This document shows, one piece after another, positions 49,944-59,853 of a stretch of 64,000 nt of DNA. The DNA lies in the NCBI RefSeq assembly GCF_029853695.1, contig NZ_CP122537.1, forward strand, positions 1,488,001 to 1,552,000. The letters run 5' to 3'. The position numbers were made by a program, and so were the translations under genes. The DNA comes from Jannaschia sp. GRR-S6-38 (GTDB lineage Bacteria > Pseudomonadota > Alphaproteobacteria > Rhodobacterales > Rhodobacteraceae). The notes beneath the pieces are model-generated. The model was not told the origin of the DNA. It did no database searches and was given only the letters and a program-made list of their open reading frames with translations. Each line of letters opens with the position of its first letter. The stretch's first letter is position 1.

Positions 49944-51518
49944 TCAGTTCATCGAGAAATGCTTGAACTTCGGATCGTCCTCCGGCGAGACCTCGGTGCC
50001 GACGGCTTCCGTCATGCCCCAGTTCAGCACCTGGTGGTGGATCGGCAGGTACAGCGTCTGGTCCTGCACCGTGTCCCAGATCTCGGCGATGGTGGCGTTG
50101 CGCACCTCCAGATCAGTCTCCGAGGCCAGCGACTTGATCTTCGCATCCGTGTCCGCATCCGAGAAGCCGGTCGCGTTCCACGATCCGCGCTCGCCGTCCT
50201 TGGTATGGGCGAGGAAGTTGAAGATGTACTCGCTGTCATAGGTCGGCACGCCCCAGCCCAGCATGTAGAAATCGGTCGTGCCGTTCTGGATCAGCGGGAA
50301 GTGTTGCGCCTTGGGCTGCGCGTTCAGGTTCACGTTCACGCCGATCTGGCCCAGCATGCCGACGGCCGCCTGGCAGATCGCCTCGTCGTTGACGTAGCGG
50401 TCGTTCGGGCAATCCAGCTGGATGGTGAAGCCGTCGCCATAGCCCGCCTCGGCCATCAGCGCTTGCGCGGCGGTCATGTCGCCTTCGGGCAGCGCGTCGA
50501 GCTCGGGCGTCCAGCCATTGACGAAGGGCGGCATGATGACGCCGGTCGGCTGCGCTTGGCCGCGCATCACGACCTGCTGGATGGCCCCGCGGTTGAGCGC
50601 CATGTTCATCGCCTGGCGCACGCGCACATCCGCCAGCGGGTTGGCCCCTTCGACATCGTCACGCTCGATATCGTCCGCGCCCGAATTCATGCCGAAGAAG
50701 ATCGTCCGGTTCTGCGGCGCGGTCTTGATCACCAGGTTCTCGGTATCGGCCACGCGGCTCAGGTCCTGCACCGGCACGTCCTGAATGAAGTCGACCTCGC
50801 CCGACAGAAGCGCGGCGACGCGGGTCGCGGCGTTCTGGATGGGCATGTACTCGATCCGCGTCACCTCCAGCGGGAACTGGCCCACGCCCCAGTAATCGGG
50901 ATTGGCGTCCAGCACCGTGCGCACGTCGGGCTCGCGCGAGACGAGCGTGTAGGGGCCCGTGCCGTTCGCGTTGGTCGCGGCGAAGGTGGTCTGGCCGTTG
51001 GCGATGTCCTGCACGGCGACCACGTCATTCGCCTCGGCCCAATCCTTGTCCATCATGAACAGGTTGGTGAAGTTGTTGGGCAGGATCGGGTTCGGCCCGT
51101 CGGTGACGAATTCGACCGTGTGATCGTCGACCGCCCGCACCTCGGTGATCGAGGTCAGCAGCTCCTTCATCGCCGAGGTCTCGGACTTCGCGCGCTCGAA
51201 GCTGAACACGACGTCCTCCGCGGTGAAGGCGGCCCCGTCGTGGAAGGTCACGCCCTGGCGCAGGTTGAAGACCCAGATGTTCGGGTCCTCGGCGCTCGGC
51301 GCCCAGTCGGTGGCCAGCGCCGGCTCGAAGGCGCCGGTCTGGTCGCGGATGATCAGCGGCTCGTAGATCTGATGCGCCAGCGTGTGGGTCGGGCCCTCGT
51401 TCTGGGCATGCGGATCGAGCGTCAGGCTGTCGCCCGCGCGGGCCCAGCGCAGCGTCTCGGCGCTGGCGGCGCCGGCGGTCAGCGCAAGGGTCAGGATGGC
51501 GGTGGTCGTGCGTAGCAT
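49944..51518 (-). CDS. Peptide ABC substrate-binding protein, DppA/OppA type (copy 2)
   Basis: This 524-residue periplasmic protein has a signal peptide ([20 protein letters not shown]) and the same SBP_bac_5 plan as copy 1 ([52 protein letters not shown]). Sequence is clearly paralogous to copy 1, including the [18 protein letters not shown] region against the SLKCPNDRYLNDEAVCTA of copy 1. It is its own unit with a strong terminator. It may supply a second substrate to the same permease. Confidence 0.92.
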   Translation of the reverse strand: MLRTTTAILTLALTAGAASAETLRWARAGDSLTLDPHAQNEGPTHTLAHQIYEPLIIRDQTGAFEPALATDWAPSAEDPNIWVFNLRQGVTFHDGAAFTAEDVVFSFERAKSETSAMKELLTSITEVRAVDDHTVEFVTDGPNPILPNNFTNLFMMDKDWAEANDVVAVQDIANGQTTFAATNANGTGPYTLVSREPDVRTVLDANPDYWGVGQFPLEVTRIEYMPIQNAATRVAALLSGEVDFIQDVPVQDLSRVADTENLVIKTAPQNRTIFFGMNSGADDIERDDVEGANPLADVRVRQAMNMALNRGAIQQVVMRGQAQPTGVIMPPFVNGWTPELDALPEGDMTAAQALMAEAGYGDGFTIQLDCPNDRYVNDEAICQAAVGMLGQIGVNVNLNAQPKAQHFPLIQNGTTDFYMLGWGVPTYDSEYIFNFLAHTKDGERGSWNATGFSDADTDAKIKSLASETDLEVRNATIAEIWDTVQDQTLYLPIHHQVLNWGMTEAVGTEVSPEDDPKFKHFSMN

Positions 51519-51643
51519 CTTGGTCTCCCGGTTGTTTCACACCCCTCCTCGGGGGCTTGATGGCGCGGAGACGACCATCCTTGTCGGGGAAACACAAGGG
51601 GATGGCGACAGGGCGCATCGGGGCCATACGACGCCGAATGTCA

Positions 51644-51688
51644 TGTTACAGAAATCCGCCGGGCCACACGATCTTGTAACGTATTTCT
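51644..51688. promoter_or_regulatory. Repeated TGTTAC / GTAAC elements upstream of paaA
   Basis: TGTTACA (51644-51650) and the partly complementary TGTAACG (51675-51681) are about 24 bases apart, and AGAAAT (51650-51655) mirrors ATTTCT (51683-51688). They lie 60-104 bases before the paaA start, within the 229-base divergent region with binding-protein copy 2. They are candidate operator half-sites for a phenylacetate regulator such as PaaX (59142-59846). Match to any published site was not checked. Confidence 0.3.
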
Positions 51689-51747
51689 GGACGCGGGCCC
51701 GCGCGGCGCGTATTGTGTTTTTGTCCCCTGCATTCCGGAGTCCGCGC

Positions 51748-52722
51748 ATGTACGCCCAGATGGTGAAGTCCGAGACCGCCGATAACAGCCCCAAGGCCGC
51801 CGCCTTCCAGGCGCGCATCGACCGGGGCGAGAAGATCGAGCCGAAGGACTGGATGCCCGAGGGCTACCGCAAGACGCTGATCCGCCAGATCGGCCAGCAT
51901 GCCCATTCCGAGATCGTGGGCCAATTGCCCGAGGGCAACTGGATCACCCGCGCGCCCACGCTCGAGCGCAAGGCGATCCTGCTCGCCAAGGTGCAGGACG
52001 AGGCGGGGCACGGTCTCTATCTCTACTGCGCCGCCGAGACGCTGGGCGTCAGCCGCGACGAGCTGACCGAGATGCTGCTCGATGGCCGGATGAAATACTC
52101 GTCGATCTTCAATTACCCGACCCTGACCTGGGCCGATATGGGCGCGGTCGGCTGGTTGGTCGACGGTGCCGCGATCATGAACCAGGTACCGCTGCAGCGC
52201 ACCTCCTACGGCCCCTATGCCCGCGCCATGGTTCGCATCTGCAAGGAGGAATCCTTCCACCAGCGGCAGGGCTTCGACATCATGATGAAGATGGCCAACG
52301 GCACCGAGGCGCAGCGCCGCATGGCGCAGGATGCGCTGGACCGGTTCTGGTACCCGTCGCTGATGATGTTCGGCCCGTCCGACAAGGACTCGGTCCATTC
52401 CGCGCAGTCGATGGCGTGGCGGATCAAGATGAACACCAATGACGAGCTGCGGCAGAAATTCGTCGACCAGACCGTGCCGCAGGCCGAATATCTCGGGCTG
52501 ACGGTCCCCGATCCCGACCTGCGCTGGAACGAGGAGAAGGGCGGCTACGACTTCACCCAGCCCGACTGGTCCGAGTTCTTCGAGGTCATCAAGGGCAACG
52601 GCCCCTGCAACGCCGAACGTCTGGAGGCCCGGAACCGCGCCTGGGACGAGGGCCGCTGGGTACGCGACGGGCTGATGGCACATGCCGCGAAGAAGCGCGC
52701 GGCGAAGGTCGCGGCGGAATGA
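51748..52722 (+). CDS. paaA: Phenylacetyl-CoA epoxidase catalytic subunit PaaA
   Basis: This 324-residue subunit holds the di-iron centre that epoxidises the ring of phenylacetyl-CoA. The iron-binding ferritin-like motifs are visible as QDEAGHG (Glu and His) and KEESFHQ. The start MYAQMVKSE and [30 protein letters not shown] are family hallmarks and length fits. First gene of paaABCDE. Its stop overlaps the paaB start by four bases. Confidence 0.96.
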   Translation: MYAQMVKSETADNSPKAAAFQARIDRGEKIEPKDWMPEGYRKTLIRQIGQHAHSEIVGQLPEGNWITRAPTLERKAILLAKVQDEAGHGLYLYCAAETLGVSRDELTEMLLDGRMKYSSIFNYPTLTWADMGAVGWLVDGAAIMNQVPLQRTSYGPYARAMVRICKEESFHQRQGFDIMMKMANGTEAQRRMAQDALDRFWYPSLMMFGPSDKDSVHSAQSMAWRIKMNTNDELRQKFVDQTVPQAEYLGLTVPDPDLRWNEEKGGYDFTQPDWSEFFEVIKGNGPCNAERLEARNRAWDEGRWVRDGLMAHAAKKRAAKVAAE

Positions 52723-53021
52723 CCGGGCCGGCGCTCTCCGCCCGCGAATGGCCGCTCTGGGAGGTGTTCATCCGCGGCAAGCACGGGATGAGCCATCGCC
52801 ATGTCGGCTCGCTGCACGCGCCCGACGCGAAGACGGCGATGCTCAACGCGCGCGACGTCTACACGCGCCGCCACGAAGGCACCTCGATCTGGGTCGTGCC
52901 CTCGGCCGCGATCACCGCCTCGAACCCCTCCGACAAAGGGCCGATGTTCGACCCCGCCGACGACAAGACCTATCGTCACCCGACCTTCTTCGACATTCCC
53001 GACGACGTGGGGGCGATGTGA
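52719..53021 (+). CDS. paaB: Phenylacetyl-CoA epoxidase subunit PaaB
   Basis: This 100-residue protein is the small structural Paa[56 protein letters not shown] is typical. It binds the PaaA-PaaC core. It overlaps paaA and paaC by four bases each. Confidence 0.95.
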   Translation: MTGPALSAREWPLWEVFIRGKHGMSHRHVGSLHAPDAKTAMLNARDVYTRRHEGTSIWVVPSAAITASNPSDKGPMFDPADDKTYRHPTFFDIPDDVGAM

Positions 53022-53770
53022 GCGATCTGTTCACCTTCCTGACGCGCATGGGCGACAGCACGCTGCTGCTGGGCCATCGTATCTCGGAATGGTGCGGCCA
53101 CGCCCCCGCGCTGGAAGAAGACATCGCGCTCGCCAACACCGCGCTCGACCTGATCGGCCAGACGCGGATGTGGCTGGCCTATGCCGGCCAGGTCGAGGGC
53201 AAGGGCCGGTCCGAGGACGACCTCGCCATGCTGCGCGACGCGTGGGACTTCCGGAACCTCCTGCTGGTCGAACAGCCGAACCGCGATTTCGCCCAGACGC
53301 TCGCGCGCAGCTTCCTGTTTGACCGCTGGCACCTCCTCATGCTCGAACGGCTGACCGCATCCGGGGATGCCACCATCGCCGGGATCGCCGCCAAGGCCGT
53401 CAAGGAGGTGCGCTACCACGCCGAACGCTCGGCCGAGCTGGTCGTGGGCCTCGGCGATGGAACCGAGGAGAGTCACGCGCGGATGCAGGCCGCGCTGGAC
53501 CGGCTCTGGCCCTATGTGGCCGAGATGTTCGAGAGCGATGCGACCGACGAGGCGCTGGCCGCGGCCGGAATCGCGCCGCGTCCGTCCGAATTGCGCGCGG
53601 ATTGGGACGCCGCCGTGGACGCGCTGCTCGCCGAAGCCACCCTGACCCGCCCGGAAAGCCAGGCGGCCCAGAGCGGCGGGCGCAGCGGCAAGCGCCATTC
53701 CGAGCATCTGGGCCACATGCTGACCGAGATGCAGTGGCTGCAGCGCGCCTATCCGGGGGCGACGTGGTAA
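53018..53770 (+). CDS. paaC: Phenylacetyl-CoA epoxidase structural subunit PaaC
   Basis: This 250-residue ferritin-like subunit lacks a functional metal site and scaffolds PaaA. LLGHRISEWCGHAPALEEDIALANTALDLIGQTRMWLAYAGQVEG and KEVRYHAERSAELVVGLGDGTEESHARMQAALDRLWPYVAEMF match the family. The start is GTG at 53018, overlapping the paaB stop by four bases. Confidence 0.95.
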   Translation: MSDLFTFLTRMGDSTLLLGHRISEWCGHAPALEEDIALANTALDLIGQTRMWLAYAGQVEGKGRSEDDLAMLRDAWDFRNLLLVEQPNRDFAQTLARSFLFDRWHLLMLERLTASGDATIAGIAAKAVKEVRYHAERSAELVVGLGDGTEESHARMQAALDRLWPYVAEMFESDATDEALAAAGIAPRPSELRADWDAAVDALLAEATLTRPESQAAQSGGRSGKRHSEHLGHMLTEMQWLQRAYPGATW

Positions 53771-54225
53771 GACCGTCCACCGCGCAGATCTGGGACTGGC
53801 TCGATGCTGTGCCGGACCCCGAGATCCCGGTGATCTCCGTCGTCGATCTGGGCATCGTGCGCGACGTGCGCTGGCAAGGCGACCGGCTGCACGTGGCAGT
53901 CACGCCGACCTATTCCGGCTGCCCCGCGACGAGTGTGATCACGATGCAGATCGACGCCGCCTTGCGCGACCATGGCATCGAAAGCCCCGTGATAGAGACG
54001 CAGATCGCCCCGCCCTGGACCACCGACTGGCTGTCCGAGAAGGGCCGCGCGAAACTGCTGGAATACGGCATCGCCCCGCCCTCGCCCGCCGGCGGACCCG
54101 AGGCCTGCCCGCGCTGCGGCGGCACGAACCTGTCGCGGGTCAGCCAATACGGCTCGACGCCCTGCAAGGCGCAATGGCGCTGCGGCGACTGCCTGGAACC
54201 CTTCGATTATTTCAAGTGCATCTGA
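53764..54225 (+). CDS. paaD: Phenylacetyl-CoA epoxidase assembly protein PaaD
   Basis: This 153-residue protein has an N-terminal MIP18/DUF59-like domain (LDAVPDPEIPVISVVDLGIVRDVRW, PTYSGCPATSVITMQID) and a C-terminal zinc-ribbon-like set of cysteines (CPRCGGTNL, CKAQWRCGDC). PaaD helps mature the iron centres of the epoxidase. The start is GTG at 53764, overlapping paaC by seven bases; the exact start among nearby GTG codons is not certain. Its stop overlaps paaE by one base. Confidence 0.9.
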   Translation: MVRPSTAQIWDWLDAVPDPEIPVISVVDLGIVRDVRWQGDRLHVAVTPTYSGCPATSVITMQIDAALRDHGIESPVIETQIAPPWTTDWLSEKGRAKLLEYGIAPPSPAGGPEACPRCGGTNLSRVSQYGSTPCKAQWRCGDCLEPFDYFKCI

Positions 54226-55280
54226 TGGCCCGCTTCCACGACCTCACCGTGACCGATCTGCGCCACACGACCCGGGATGCCGTGGTGATCACCTTCGACG
54301 CGCCCGACGGGTTCGACTGGGTCCAGGGCCAGTACCTGACCCTGCGCCGCACGTTCGACGGGACCGAGCTGCGCCGCTCCTATTCGATCTGCGCCGCGCC
54401 GGGCGAGCCCCTGCAGGTCGCCGTCAAGCGGGTCGAGGGCGGCGCCTTCTCGACCTGGGCGAATGCGGAATTGTCCGTGGGCGACACGCTGCAGGCCCTG
54501 CCGCCGATGGGGCGCTTCCACAGCGCCATCGCGCCCGATGCCGCGAAGCATAACCTCTTCTTCGCCGCCGGCTCCGGCATCACGCCGATCCTGTCGATCC
54601 TGAAGACCGTCCTGGCCTTGGAGCCGCGATCGAAGGCGACGCTGGTCTATGCCAATCGCGCCGTGAACGCGATCATGTTCCGCGAGGAGCTGGACGACCT
54701 GAAGTCGCGCAATCTCGCCCGCCTCGCCATCGTCCACGTGCTGGGCCAGGACGCGCAGGATATCGACCTCTTCACCGGCCGGATCGACGCCGAGAAGCTC
54801 GACGCGCTGTTCGCGCAATGGATCCGGATCGACACGGTGGACGAGGCCTTCATCTGCGGTCCCGAGCCGTTGATGAAGGTGATTTCCGCCGGGTTAGAGA
54901 CACACGGCCTGCCGAGAGAGGCCATCCATTTCGAACTTTTCGCCGGCTCCCAGACCGGCCGCCTGCCCCAGCGCGCGGGCCGGAAGGCCGAGGCCAAGCC
55001 CACCCGGGCCGCCATCACGCTGGAAGGCGCGACCGAGACCGTCGAGATGGAGCGCGACCAGTCGATCCTCGAAGCCGCGCTCGCCGCCGGGATCGACGCG
55101 CCCTATGCCTGCAAGGCGGGCGTCTGCTCGACCTGCATATGCAAGGTGACGCGGGGCGAGGTCGAGATGATCCAGAACCACGCGCTTGAAGATTACGAGG
55201 TCGAAGCCGGCTACGTCCTCTCCTGCCAGTCCTACCCGCTGACAGACGATGTCGCGGTCGAGTATTACACCGGCCACTGA
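54225..55280 (+). CDS. paaE: Phenylacetyl-CoA epoxidase reductase PaaE
   Basis: This 351-residue reductase passes electrons from NADPH to PaaA. It has an FAD domain (LRRSYSICAAPG), an NAD(P)H domain (FFAAGSGITPILSILK, EAFICGPEPLMKVI) and a C-terminal [2Fe-2S] ferredoxin domain (YACKAGVCSTCICKVTRGE, then LSCQSYP). Its ATG overlaps paaD's stop. It ends the paaABCDE operon and is convergent with paaK. Confidence 0.95.
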   Translation: MARFHDLTVTDLRHTTRDAVVITFDAPDGFDWVQGQYLTLRRTFDGTELRRSYSICAAPGEPLQVAVKRVEGGAFSTWANAELSVGDTLQALPPMGRFHSAIAPDAAKHNLFFAAGSGITPILSILKTVLALEPRSKATLVYANRAVNAIMFREELDDLKSRNLARLAIVHVLGQDAQDIDLFTGRIDAEKLDALFAQWIRIDTVDEAFICGPEPLMKVISAGLETHGLPREAIHFELFAGSQTGRLPQRAGRKAEAKPTRAAITLEGATETVEMERDQSILEAALAAGIDAPYACKAGVCSTCICKVTRGEVEMIQNHALEDYEVEAGYVLSCQSYPLTDDVAVEYYTGH

Positions 55281-55316
55281 CGCGAAACCCCCTTTGTCAG
55301 AGCCTGAATCCCGGCC

Positions 55317-56612
55317 TCACGCCCCGCGCTTGTCCACCACGCGGCGGGCCTTGCCCTGGCTGCGCTCGACCCCGCCGGGCGCGGCGACCAATACGGCGCA
55401 GCTGACCCCCACCATCTCCTTGATCGACCGCTCCAGCACCGGCCCGCAGGCCGCGCCATCCGCGTCGGGCAGACCCTCGACATGGACGCGCATCACGTCG
55501 CGCGGGCCTTCGCGGATCAGCTCGATCTGGAAATACGGCGCGAGCCCGGGGGTGGCCAGCACCCGCTCCTCGATCTGGGTGGGGAAGACGTTGACGCCGC
55601 GCAGGATGATCATGTCGTCGCTGCGCCCCGTGACCTTGGCCATCCGCCGATGCGTCCGCGCCGTGCCGGGCATCAGCGTGGTCAGATCGCGCGTGCGGTA
55701 GCGGATCACCGGCATCCCTTCCTTGGTGAGCGTGGTGAAGACCAGCTCGCCCTCGGTTCCGTCGGGACGCGGCTCGCCGGTCTCCGGATCCACGATCTCG
55801 GGCAGGAAGTGATCCTCCCAGATATGCAGACCATCCTTCGTGTCGACCGCTTCCTGCGCGACCCCGGGCCCCATCACTTCGGACAGGCCGTAGATATCGA
55901 CCGCGTGCATGTCGAAAGCCGCCTCGATCTCGGCGCGCATGGCCGGCGTCCAGGGCTCGGCCCCGAAGATGCCCACCTCCAGCGGGCAGGCGCGGGGGTC
56001 GAGGCCCTGGCGGACATATTCCTCGAGGATGTTGAGCATGTAGCTGGGCGTCACCATGATCGCCTTGGGCCGGAAATCCTCGATCAGCTGGACCTGGCGC
56101 GCGGTCTGGCCGCCGGACATCGGGATGACCGTCGCGCCCAGCTTCTCGATCCCGTAATGGGCGCCGAGCCCGCCGGTGAACAGCCCGTAGCCATAGGCGT
56201 TGTGCACGATGTCGCCGCGCCGCACGCCGGCCGCGCGCAGGCAGCGCGCCACCAGATCGGCCCAGATCTCGATATCCCCGGCCGTGTAGCCCACGACGGT
56301 CGGCTTGCCCGTCGTGCCCGAGGAGGCGTGGACGCGCCGGATCCGCTCGCGCGGGACGGCGAACATGCCGAACGGATAGGCCGCGCGCAGGTCCTCCTTG
56401 GTGGTGAAGGGAAACCGGGCGAGGTCGCCCAACGCGCGCAGATCGTCGGGCGTCACCCCCGCCGCGTCGAATTTCCGGCGATAGGTCGGGACGGCCTCGT
56501 AGACCCGTTCCAGGGTCTGTTTCAGTCTCTGAAGCTGGAGTTTTTCCAGCTCGGCCCGCGGCGCGGTCTCGATCGGGTCCAGCGTCGCAGGGTCCGGCGT
56601 CAGGTCCTTCAT
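55317..56612 (-). CDS. paaK: Phenylacetate-CoA ligase PaaK
   Basis: This 431-residue adenylate-forming enzyme activates phenylacetate with ATP and CoA, the first step of the pathway. HASSGTTGKPTVVGYTAGD is the ATP-binding loop, YGLSEVMGPGVAQE the conserved motif, and IRYRTRDLTTLMPG and GRSDDMIILRGVNVFPTQIEERVLATPGL the C-terminal core. It is divergent in layout to paaZ with paaI between, and its start overlaps the paaI stop by four bases. Confidence 0.95.
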   Translation of the reverse strand: MKDLTPDPATLDPIETAPRAELEKLQLQRLKQTLERVYEAVPTYRRKFDAAGVTPDDLRALGDLARFPFTTKEDLRAAYPFGMFAVPRERIRRVHASSGTTGKPTVVGYTAGDIEIWADLVARCLRAAGVRRGDIVHNAYGYGLFTGGLGAHYGIEKLGATVIPMSGGQTARQVQLIEDFRPKAIMVTPSYMLNILEEYVRQGLDPRACPLEVGIFGAEPWTPAMRAEIEAAFDMHAVDIYGLSEVMGPGVAQEAVDTKDGLHIWEDHFLPEIVDPETGEPRPDGTEGELVFTTLTKEGMPVIRYRTRDLTTLMPGTARTHRRMAKVTGRSDDMIILRGVNVFPTQIEERVLATPGLAPYFQIELIREGPRDVMRVHVEGLPDADGAACGPVLERSIKEMVGVSCAVLVAAPGGVERSQGKARRVVDKRGA

Positions 56613-57049
56613 CTCTCCTCCTCGAACAGCTGGCCGGGCACGGCGCGCGACAACCCGCGAAACTCCGCCACGACCGCGCCGCCCTGGTCGGTGACCCGCA
56701 CGTCATAGACGCCCGACCGCCCGGCCAGCGTCACCTCGCGGGCCTCGGCGGTCAGCACGTCGCCCGCGCGGCCGGGCGCGGTGAAGGTCACCGCGGCGTG
56801 CTGCGCCACGGTGGCCTGGTTGCGCGAATTGCAGGCGAAGGCGAAGGCGCTGTCGGCCAGCGCGAAGATCACGCCCCCATGGCAGGTGCCGTGGCCGTTG
56901 CAGTGATGCGCCCCCACCGCCAGGCGCAGGGTCGCCGCGCCCTCGGACACCGCGACCAGTTCCATGCCCAGCCAGCGGCTGGCCGCATCGTCAGCCCACA
57001 TCGCGTCGGCGGCACGGCGGGCGCGCGCGTCGGGCGTCATGTCGGTCAT
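56609..57049 (-). CDS. paaI: Hydroxyphenylacetyl-CoA thioesterase PaaI
   Basis: This 146-residue hotdog-fold thioesterase recycles CoA from dead-end intermediates of phenylacetate breakdown. HCNGHGTCHGGVIFALADSAFAFACNSRN is the PaaI core with the catalytic-type Gly/Asp region, and LSGRSGVYDVRVTDQ-like (LAGRSGVYDVRVTDQGGAVVAEFRGLSR) is at the C-terminus. The ATG at 57049 starts MTDMTPDARAR; ATG at 57040 is an alternative. It is cotranscribed with paaK. Confidence 0.93.
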   Translation of the reverse strand: MTDMTPDARARRAADAMWADDAASRWLGMELVAVSEGAATLRLAVGAHHCNGHGTCHGGVIFALADSAFAFACNSRNQATVAQHAAVTFTAPGRAGDVLTAEAREVTLAGRSGVYDVRVTDQGGAVVAEFRGLSRAVPGQLFEEER

Positions 57050-57120
57050 GCGTTTCCTCCCCCGCACAGGCTTGCCGGGATCGGCGGGGCCGGTCAATCT
57101 GCCGCGCAGGGAGACTGCCC

Positions 57121-59145
57121 ATGTCGCTGATCGAGGTCGGAAGTTTCATCGCCGGGCGCTGGGTGCCCCCGGGGCGCGACGCTTTCGTGATCACGGATGC
57201 CGCGACGGACGCGCCGGTCGCGCGCGCCGGCGACGCCACGCTCGACATGCAGGCAGCGCTGGATCACGCGCGGCAGCTGGGCGGGCCGGCGCTGCGCGCG
57301 CTCACCTTCCACGACCGTGCCCGGATCCTGAAGGCGCTGGCGCTGCACCTGTCGGAGCGGAAGGACCCGCTCTACGAGCTGTCCTTCGCCACCGGCGCCA
57401 CGGCCAAGGACCATCTCTTCGACATCGATGGCGGCATCGGGACGCTCTTCGTCTACGCCTCGAAGGGCCGCCGCGAGATGCCGGACGCGCGCCTCTACCG
57501 CGACGGCGGGCCCGAGGCCCTGTCCCGCGACGGCAGCTTCATCGGCCAACATGTCTGCGTGCCGCTGCGGGGCGCGGCGGTCCAGATCAACGCCTACAAC
57601 TTCCCCGTCTGGGGCATGCTCGAGAAATTCGCGCCCGCCTTCCTGGCCGGGATGCCGTCGATCGTGAAACCCGCGACCCAGACCTGCCAGGTGACCGAGG
57701 CCTGCGTCCGAATGATGCTGGACTCTGGCCTCCTGCCGGCGGGTGCGCTGCAGCTGATCGCGGGCGGGGTGGGCGACCTTTTGGACCGGCTCGGCCCGCA
57801 GGACACGCTGGGCTTCACCGGCTCGGCCGCCACGGCGCTGAAGCTGCGGGGCCATCCGGGCCTGCTGCGCCACGCCGTGCGCTTCACGGCCGAACAAGAC
57901 AGCCTGAACGCCTCGATCCTCGGCCCCGACGCCGGACCGGACAGCCCGGAATGGGATCTGTTCCTGCGCGAGGTGACGCGCGAGATGACGACGAAAGCGG
58001 GACAGAAATGCACTGCGATCCGACGCATCCTCGTGCCCGAACCCCATGCGAAGACACTGATCGAGGCCCTTTCGGCCAAGTTGGGCGCGGTCCATATCGG
58101 CGATCCGCGCGACCCCGGGACGCGGATGGGGGCGCTGGTTTCGAAGGCGCAGCGCGACGACGTGCTGGCGAAGCTCGATGCGCTCGCGGGCGAGACCGGG
58201 CGGATCTGCGGCGATCCGGATGCCGTGGACGGGGCGGGGGCCTTCCTGCCGCCGATCCTGCTGCATTGCGCCGATCCCGACGGCGCGCGGGCCGTGCACG
58301 CCACCGAGGCGTTCGGCCCGATCTCGACCGTCCTGCCCTATCGCGACATGGACCACGCTGTCGCGCTGGCCAATCGCGGTGAAGGCAGCCTGGTCGCGTC
58401 CGTGATCACCCACGATCCCGAGATCGCCCGACAGGCGGTCGAGGGGATGGGGGCGTGGCACGGGCGCATCTATCTCAACGATCGCAGCTCGATGGCGGCC
58501 AGCACGGGTCACGGTGCGCCGATGCCGCACATGATCCATGGCGGCCCCGGGCGCGCCGGCGGCGGCGAGGAGCAGGGCGGGATCCGGGGAGTCCTGCACC
58601 ACATGCAGCGCGTGGCCGTTCAGGGCAGTCCGGACCACCTCTCCGGCGTGACGGGCCGGTTTTTCCCCGGTTCAGAGACGCATTCCGGACCGACGCACCC
58701 CTTCCGGCGCTACTTCGAGGAGCTGCAGCCGGGCGAGACGATCACCACCGTGCCACGTGTGATCACATCCGAGGACATCACCCATTTCGCCGAATTCACC
58801 GGCGACCGGTTCTACGCGCACATGGATGACGCCGCCGCCGCGCGGAACCCGTTCTTCCCGGGCCGCGTCGCCCATGGCTACCTGCTCCTCAGCTTCGCCG
58901 CCGGGCTGTTCGTGGATCCGGATGAAGGGCCCGTCCTCGCCAATACCGGCCTCGACGCGCTGCGCTTTCTGAAACCCGTCGCGCCCGGCACCGCGATCCA
59001 CGCGACCCTGACCGTCAAGGACAAGACACCTCGCAACGACGAATACGGCGAGGTGCGCTGGGACGTGACGGTGGCCGACGCGGCGGGGGATGCCGTGGCC
59101 ACCTACGAGCTTCTGACCATGGTCGCGCGCGGCGACCGGGCGTGA
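57121..59145 (+). CDS. paaZ: Bifunctional oxepin-CoA hydrolase / semialdehyde dehydrogenase PaaZ
   Basis: This 674-residue enzyme opens the oxepin ring and oxidises the aldehyde product. The N-terminal ALDH has catalytic Cys297 (GQKCTAIRR) and Glu in FTAEQDSLN. The C-terminal MaoC-like hydratase has the catalytic Asp562 (TGDRFYAH) and downstream [14 protein letters not shown]. Both domains look intact, so the full reaction is expected. AGGGAG stands before the ATG. It is followed by paaX with a GTGA overlap. Confidence 0.95.
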   Translation: MSLIEVGSFIAGRWVPPGRDAFVITDAATDAPVARAGDATLDMQAALDHARQLGGPALRALTFHDRARILKALALHLSERKDPLYELSFATGATAKDHLFDIDGGIGTLFVYASKGRREMPDARLYRDGGPEALSRDGSFIGQHVCVPLRGAAVQINAYNFPVWGMLEKFAPAFLAGMPSIVKPATQTCQVTEACVRMMLDSGLLPAGALQLIAGGVGDLLDRLGPQDTLGFTGSAATALKLRGHPGLLRHAVRFTAEQDSLNASILGPDAGPDSPEWDLFLREVTREMTTKAGQKCTAIRRILVPEPHAKTLIEALSAKLGAVHIGDPRDPGTRMGALVSKAQRDDVLAKLDALAGETGRICGDPDAVDGAGAFLPPILLHCADPDGARAVHATEAFGPISTVLPYRDMDHAVALANRGEGSLVASVITHDPEIARQAVEGMGAWHGRIYLNDRSSMAASTGHGAPMPHMIHGGPGRAGGGEEQGGIRGVLHHMQRVAVQGSPDHLSGVTGRFFPGSETHSGPTHPFRRYFEELQPGETITTVPRVITSEDITHFAEFTGDRFYAHMDDAAAARNPFFPGRVAHGYLLLSFAAGLFVDPDEGPVLANTGLDALRFLKPVAPGTAIHATLTVKDKTPRNDEYGEVRWDVTVADAAGDAVATYELLTMVARGDRA

Positions 59146-59846
59146 GCCGGGCCGCGCTCGACCTGCTCCGCGACCGGGCGGCGCCGCGGCGGGTCTGGTC
59201 GGTACTCGTCACCATTTTCGGCGATCTTGCCCAAGGCCCGGGCGCGGGGCTCGACGGCGCGACCCTGCGTGCGATTGGCGCCGAGCTCGAAATCCGGCCC
59301 GAAGCGCTGCGCACGGCGCTACACCGGCTGCGCCGCGACGGCTGGATCGAAAGCACCCGGACCGGCCGGACGACCACACATGCCCTGACGCCCAGCGCCC
59401 GGGCCGAAAGCCGCGCCGCAGGGCGGCGCATCTACGCGACCGACGCCCCCGACGCCTGCTGGCTGGTCCTCTCGCCGGACGGGACGGAGCCGCGGGTCCA
59501 TCTGTCGGCCCGGGGCGAAGGCTTCGCCCTGCCCGTCGACCGGCCGCCCCCGGACTGGCTGCGCGCTCAGAGCGCGCCGCCCGAATTGTGCGACGCATCG
59601 CGGGACCTGGCCCAGGCGCTGCGGCGCGCGGGCCCGCTGCTCGACCCCGTCGCGCTGTCGCCCGCCCAAATCGCGGCGCTGCGCACGGTCATCGTCCATG
59701 ACTGGCGAAGGATCCTGTTGCGGGCCTCCGACCTGCCGGGCTGGGCCTTTCCGCCGGAATGGCAGGGCGACGCCTGCCGCGCCGAGGTGGCCGACCTGCT
59801 GGCCCGCCTGCCCCGCCCCGAGATCGCGCGGATTTCCCCGCGTTAG
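59142..59846 (+). CDS. paaX: PaaX-family transcriptional repressor
   Basis: This 234-residue protein has an N-terminal winged helix (TIFGDLAQGPGAGLDGATLRAIGAELEIRPEALRTALHRLRRDGWIESTRTGRTTTHALTP) typical of PaaX, which represses phenylacetate genes until phenylacetyl-CoA binds. The C-terminal part has SPAQIAALRTVIVHDWRRILLRASDLPGWAFPPEW, a family block. The GTG at 59142 overlaps the paaZ stop, so it is expressed with paaZ and probably self-regulates. Confidence 0.88.
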   Translation: MSRAALDLLRDRAAPRRVWSVLVTIFGDLAQGPGAGLDGATLRAIGAELEIRPEALRTALHRLRRDGWIESTRTGRTTTHALTPSARAESRAAGRRIYATDAPDACWLVLSPDGTEPRVHLSARGEGFALPVDRPPPDWLRAQSAPPELCDASRDLAQALRRAGPLLDPVALSPAQIAALRTVIVHDWRRILLRASDLPGWAFPPEWQGDACRAEVADLLARLPRPEIARISPR

Positions 59847-59853
59847 AGCCTTG

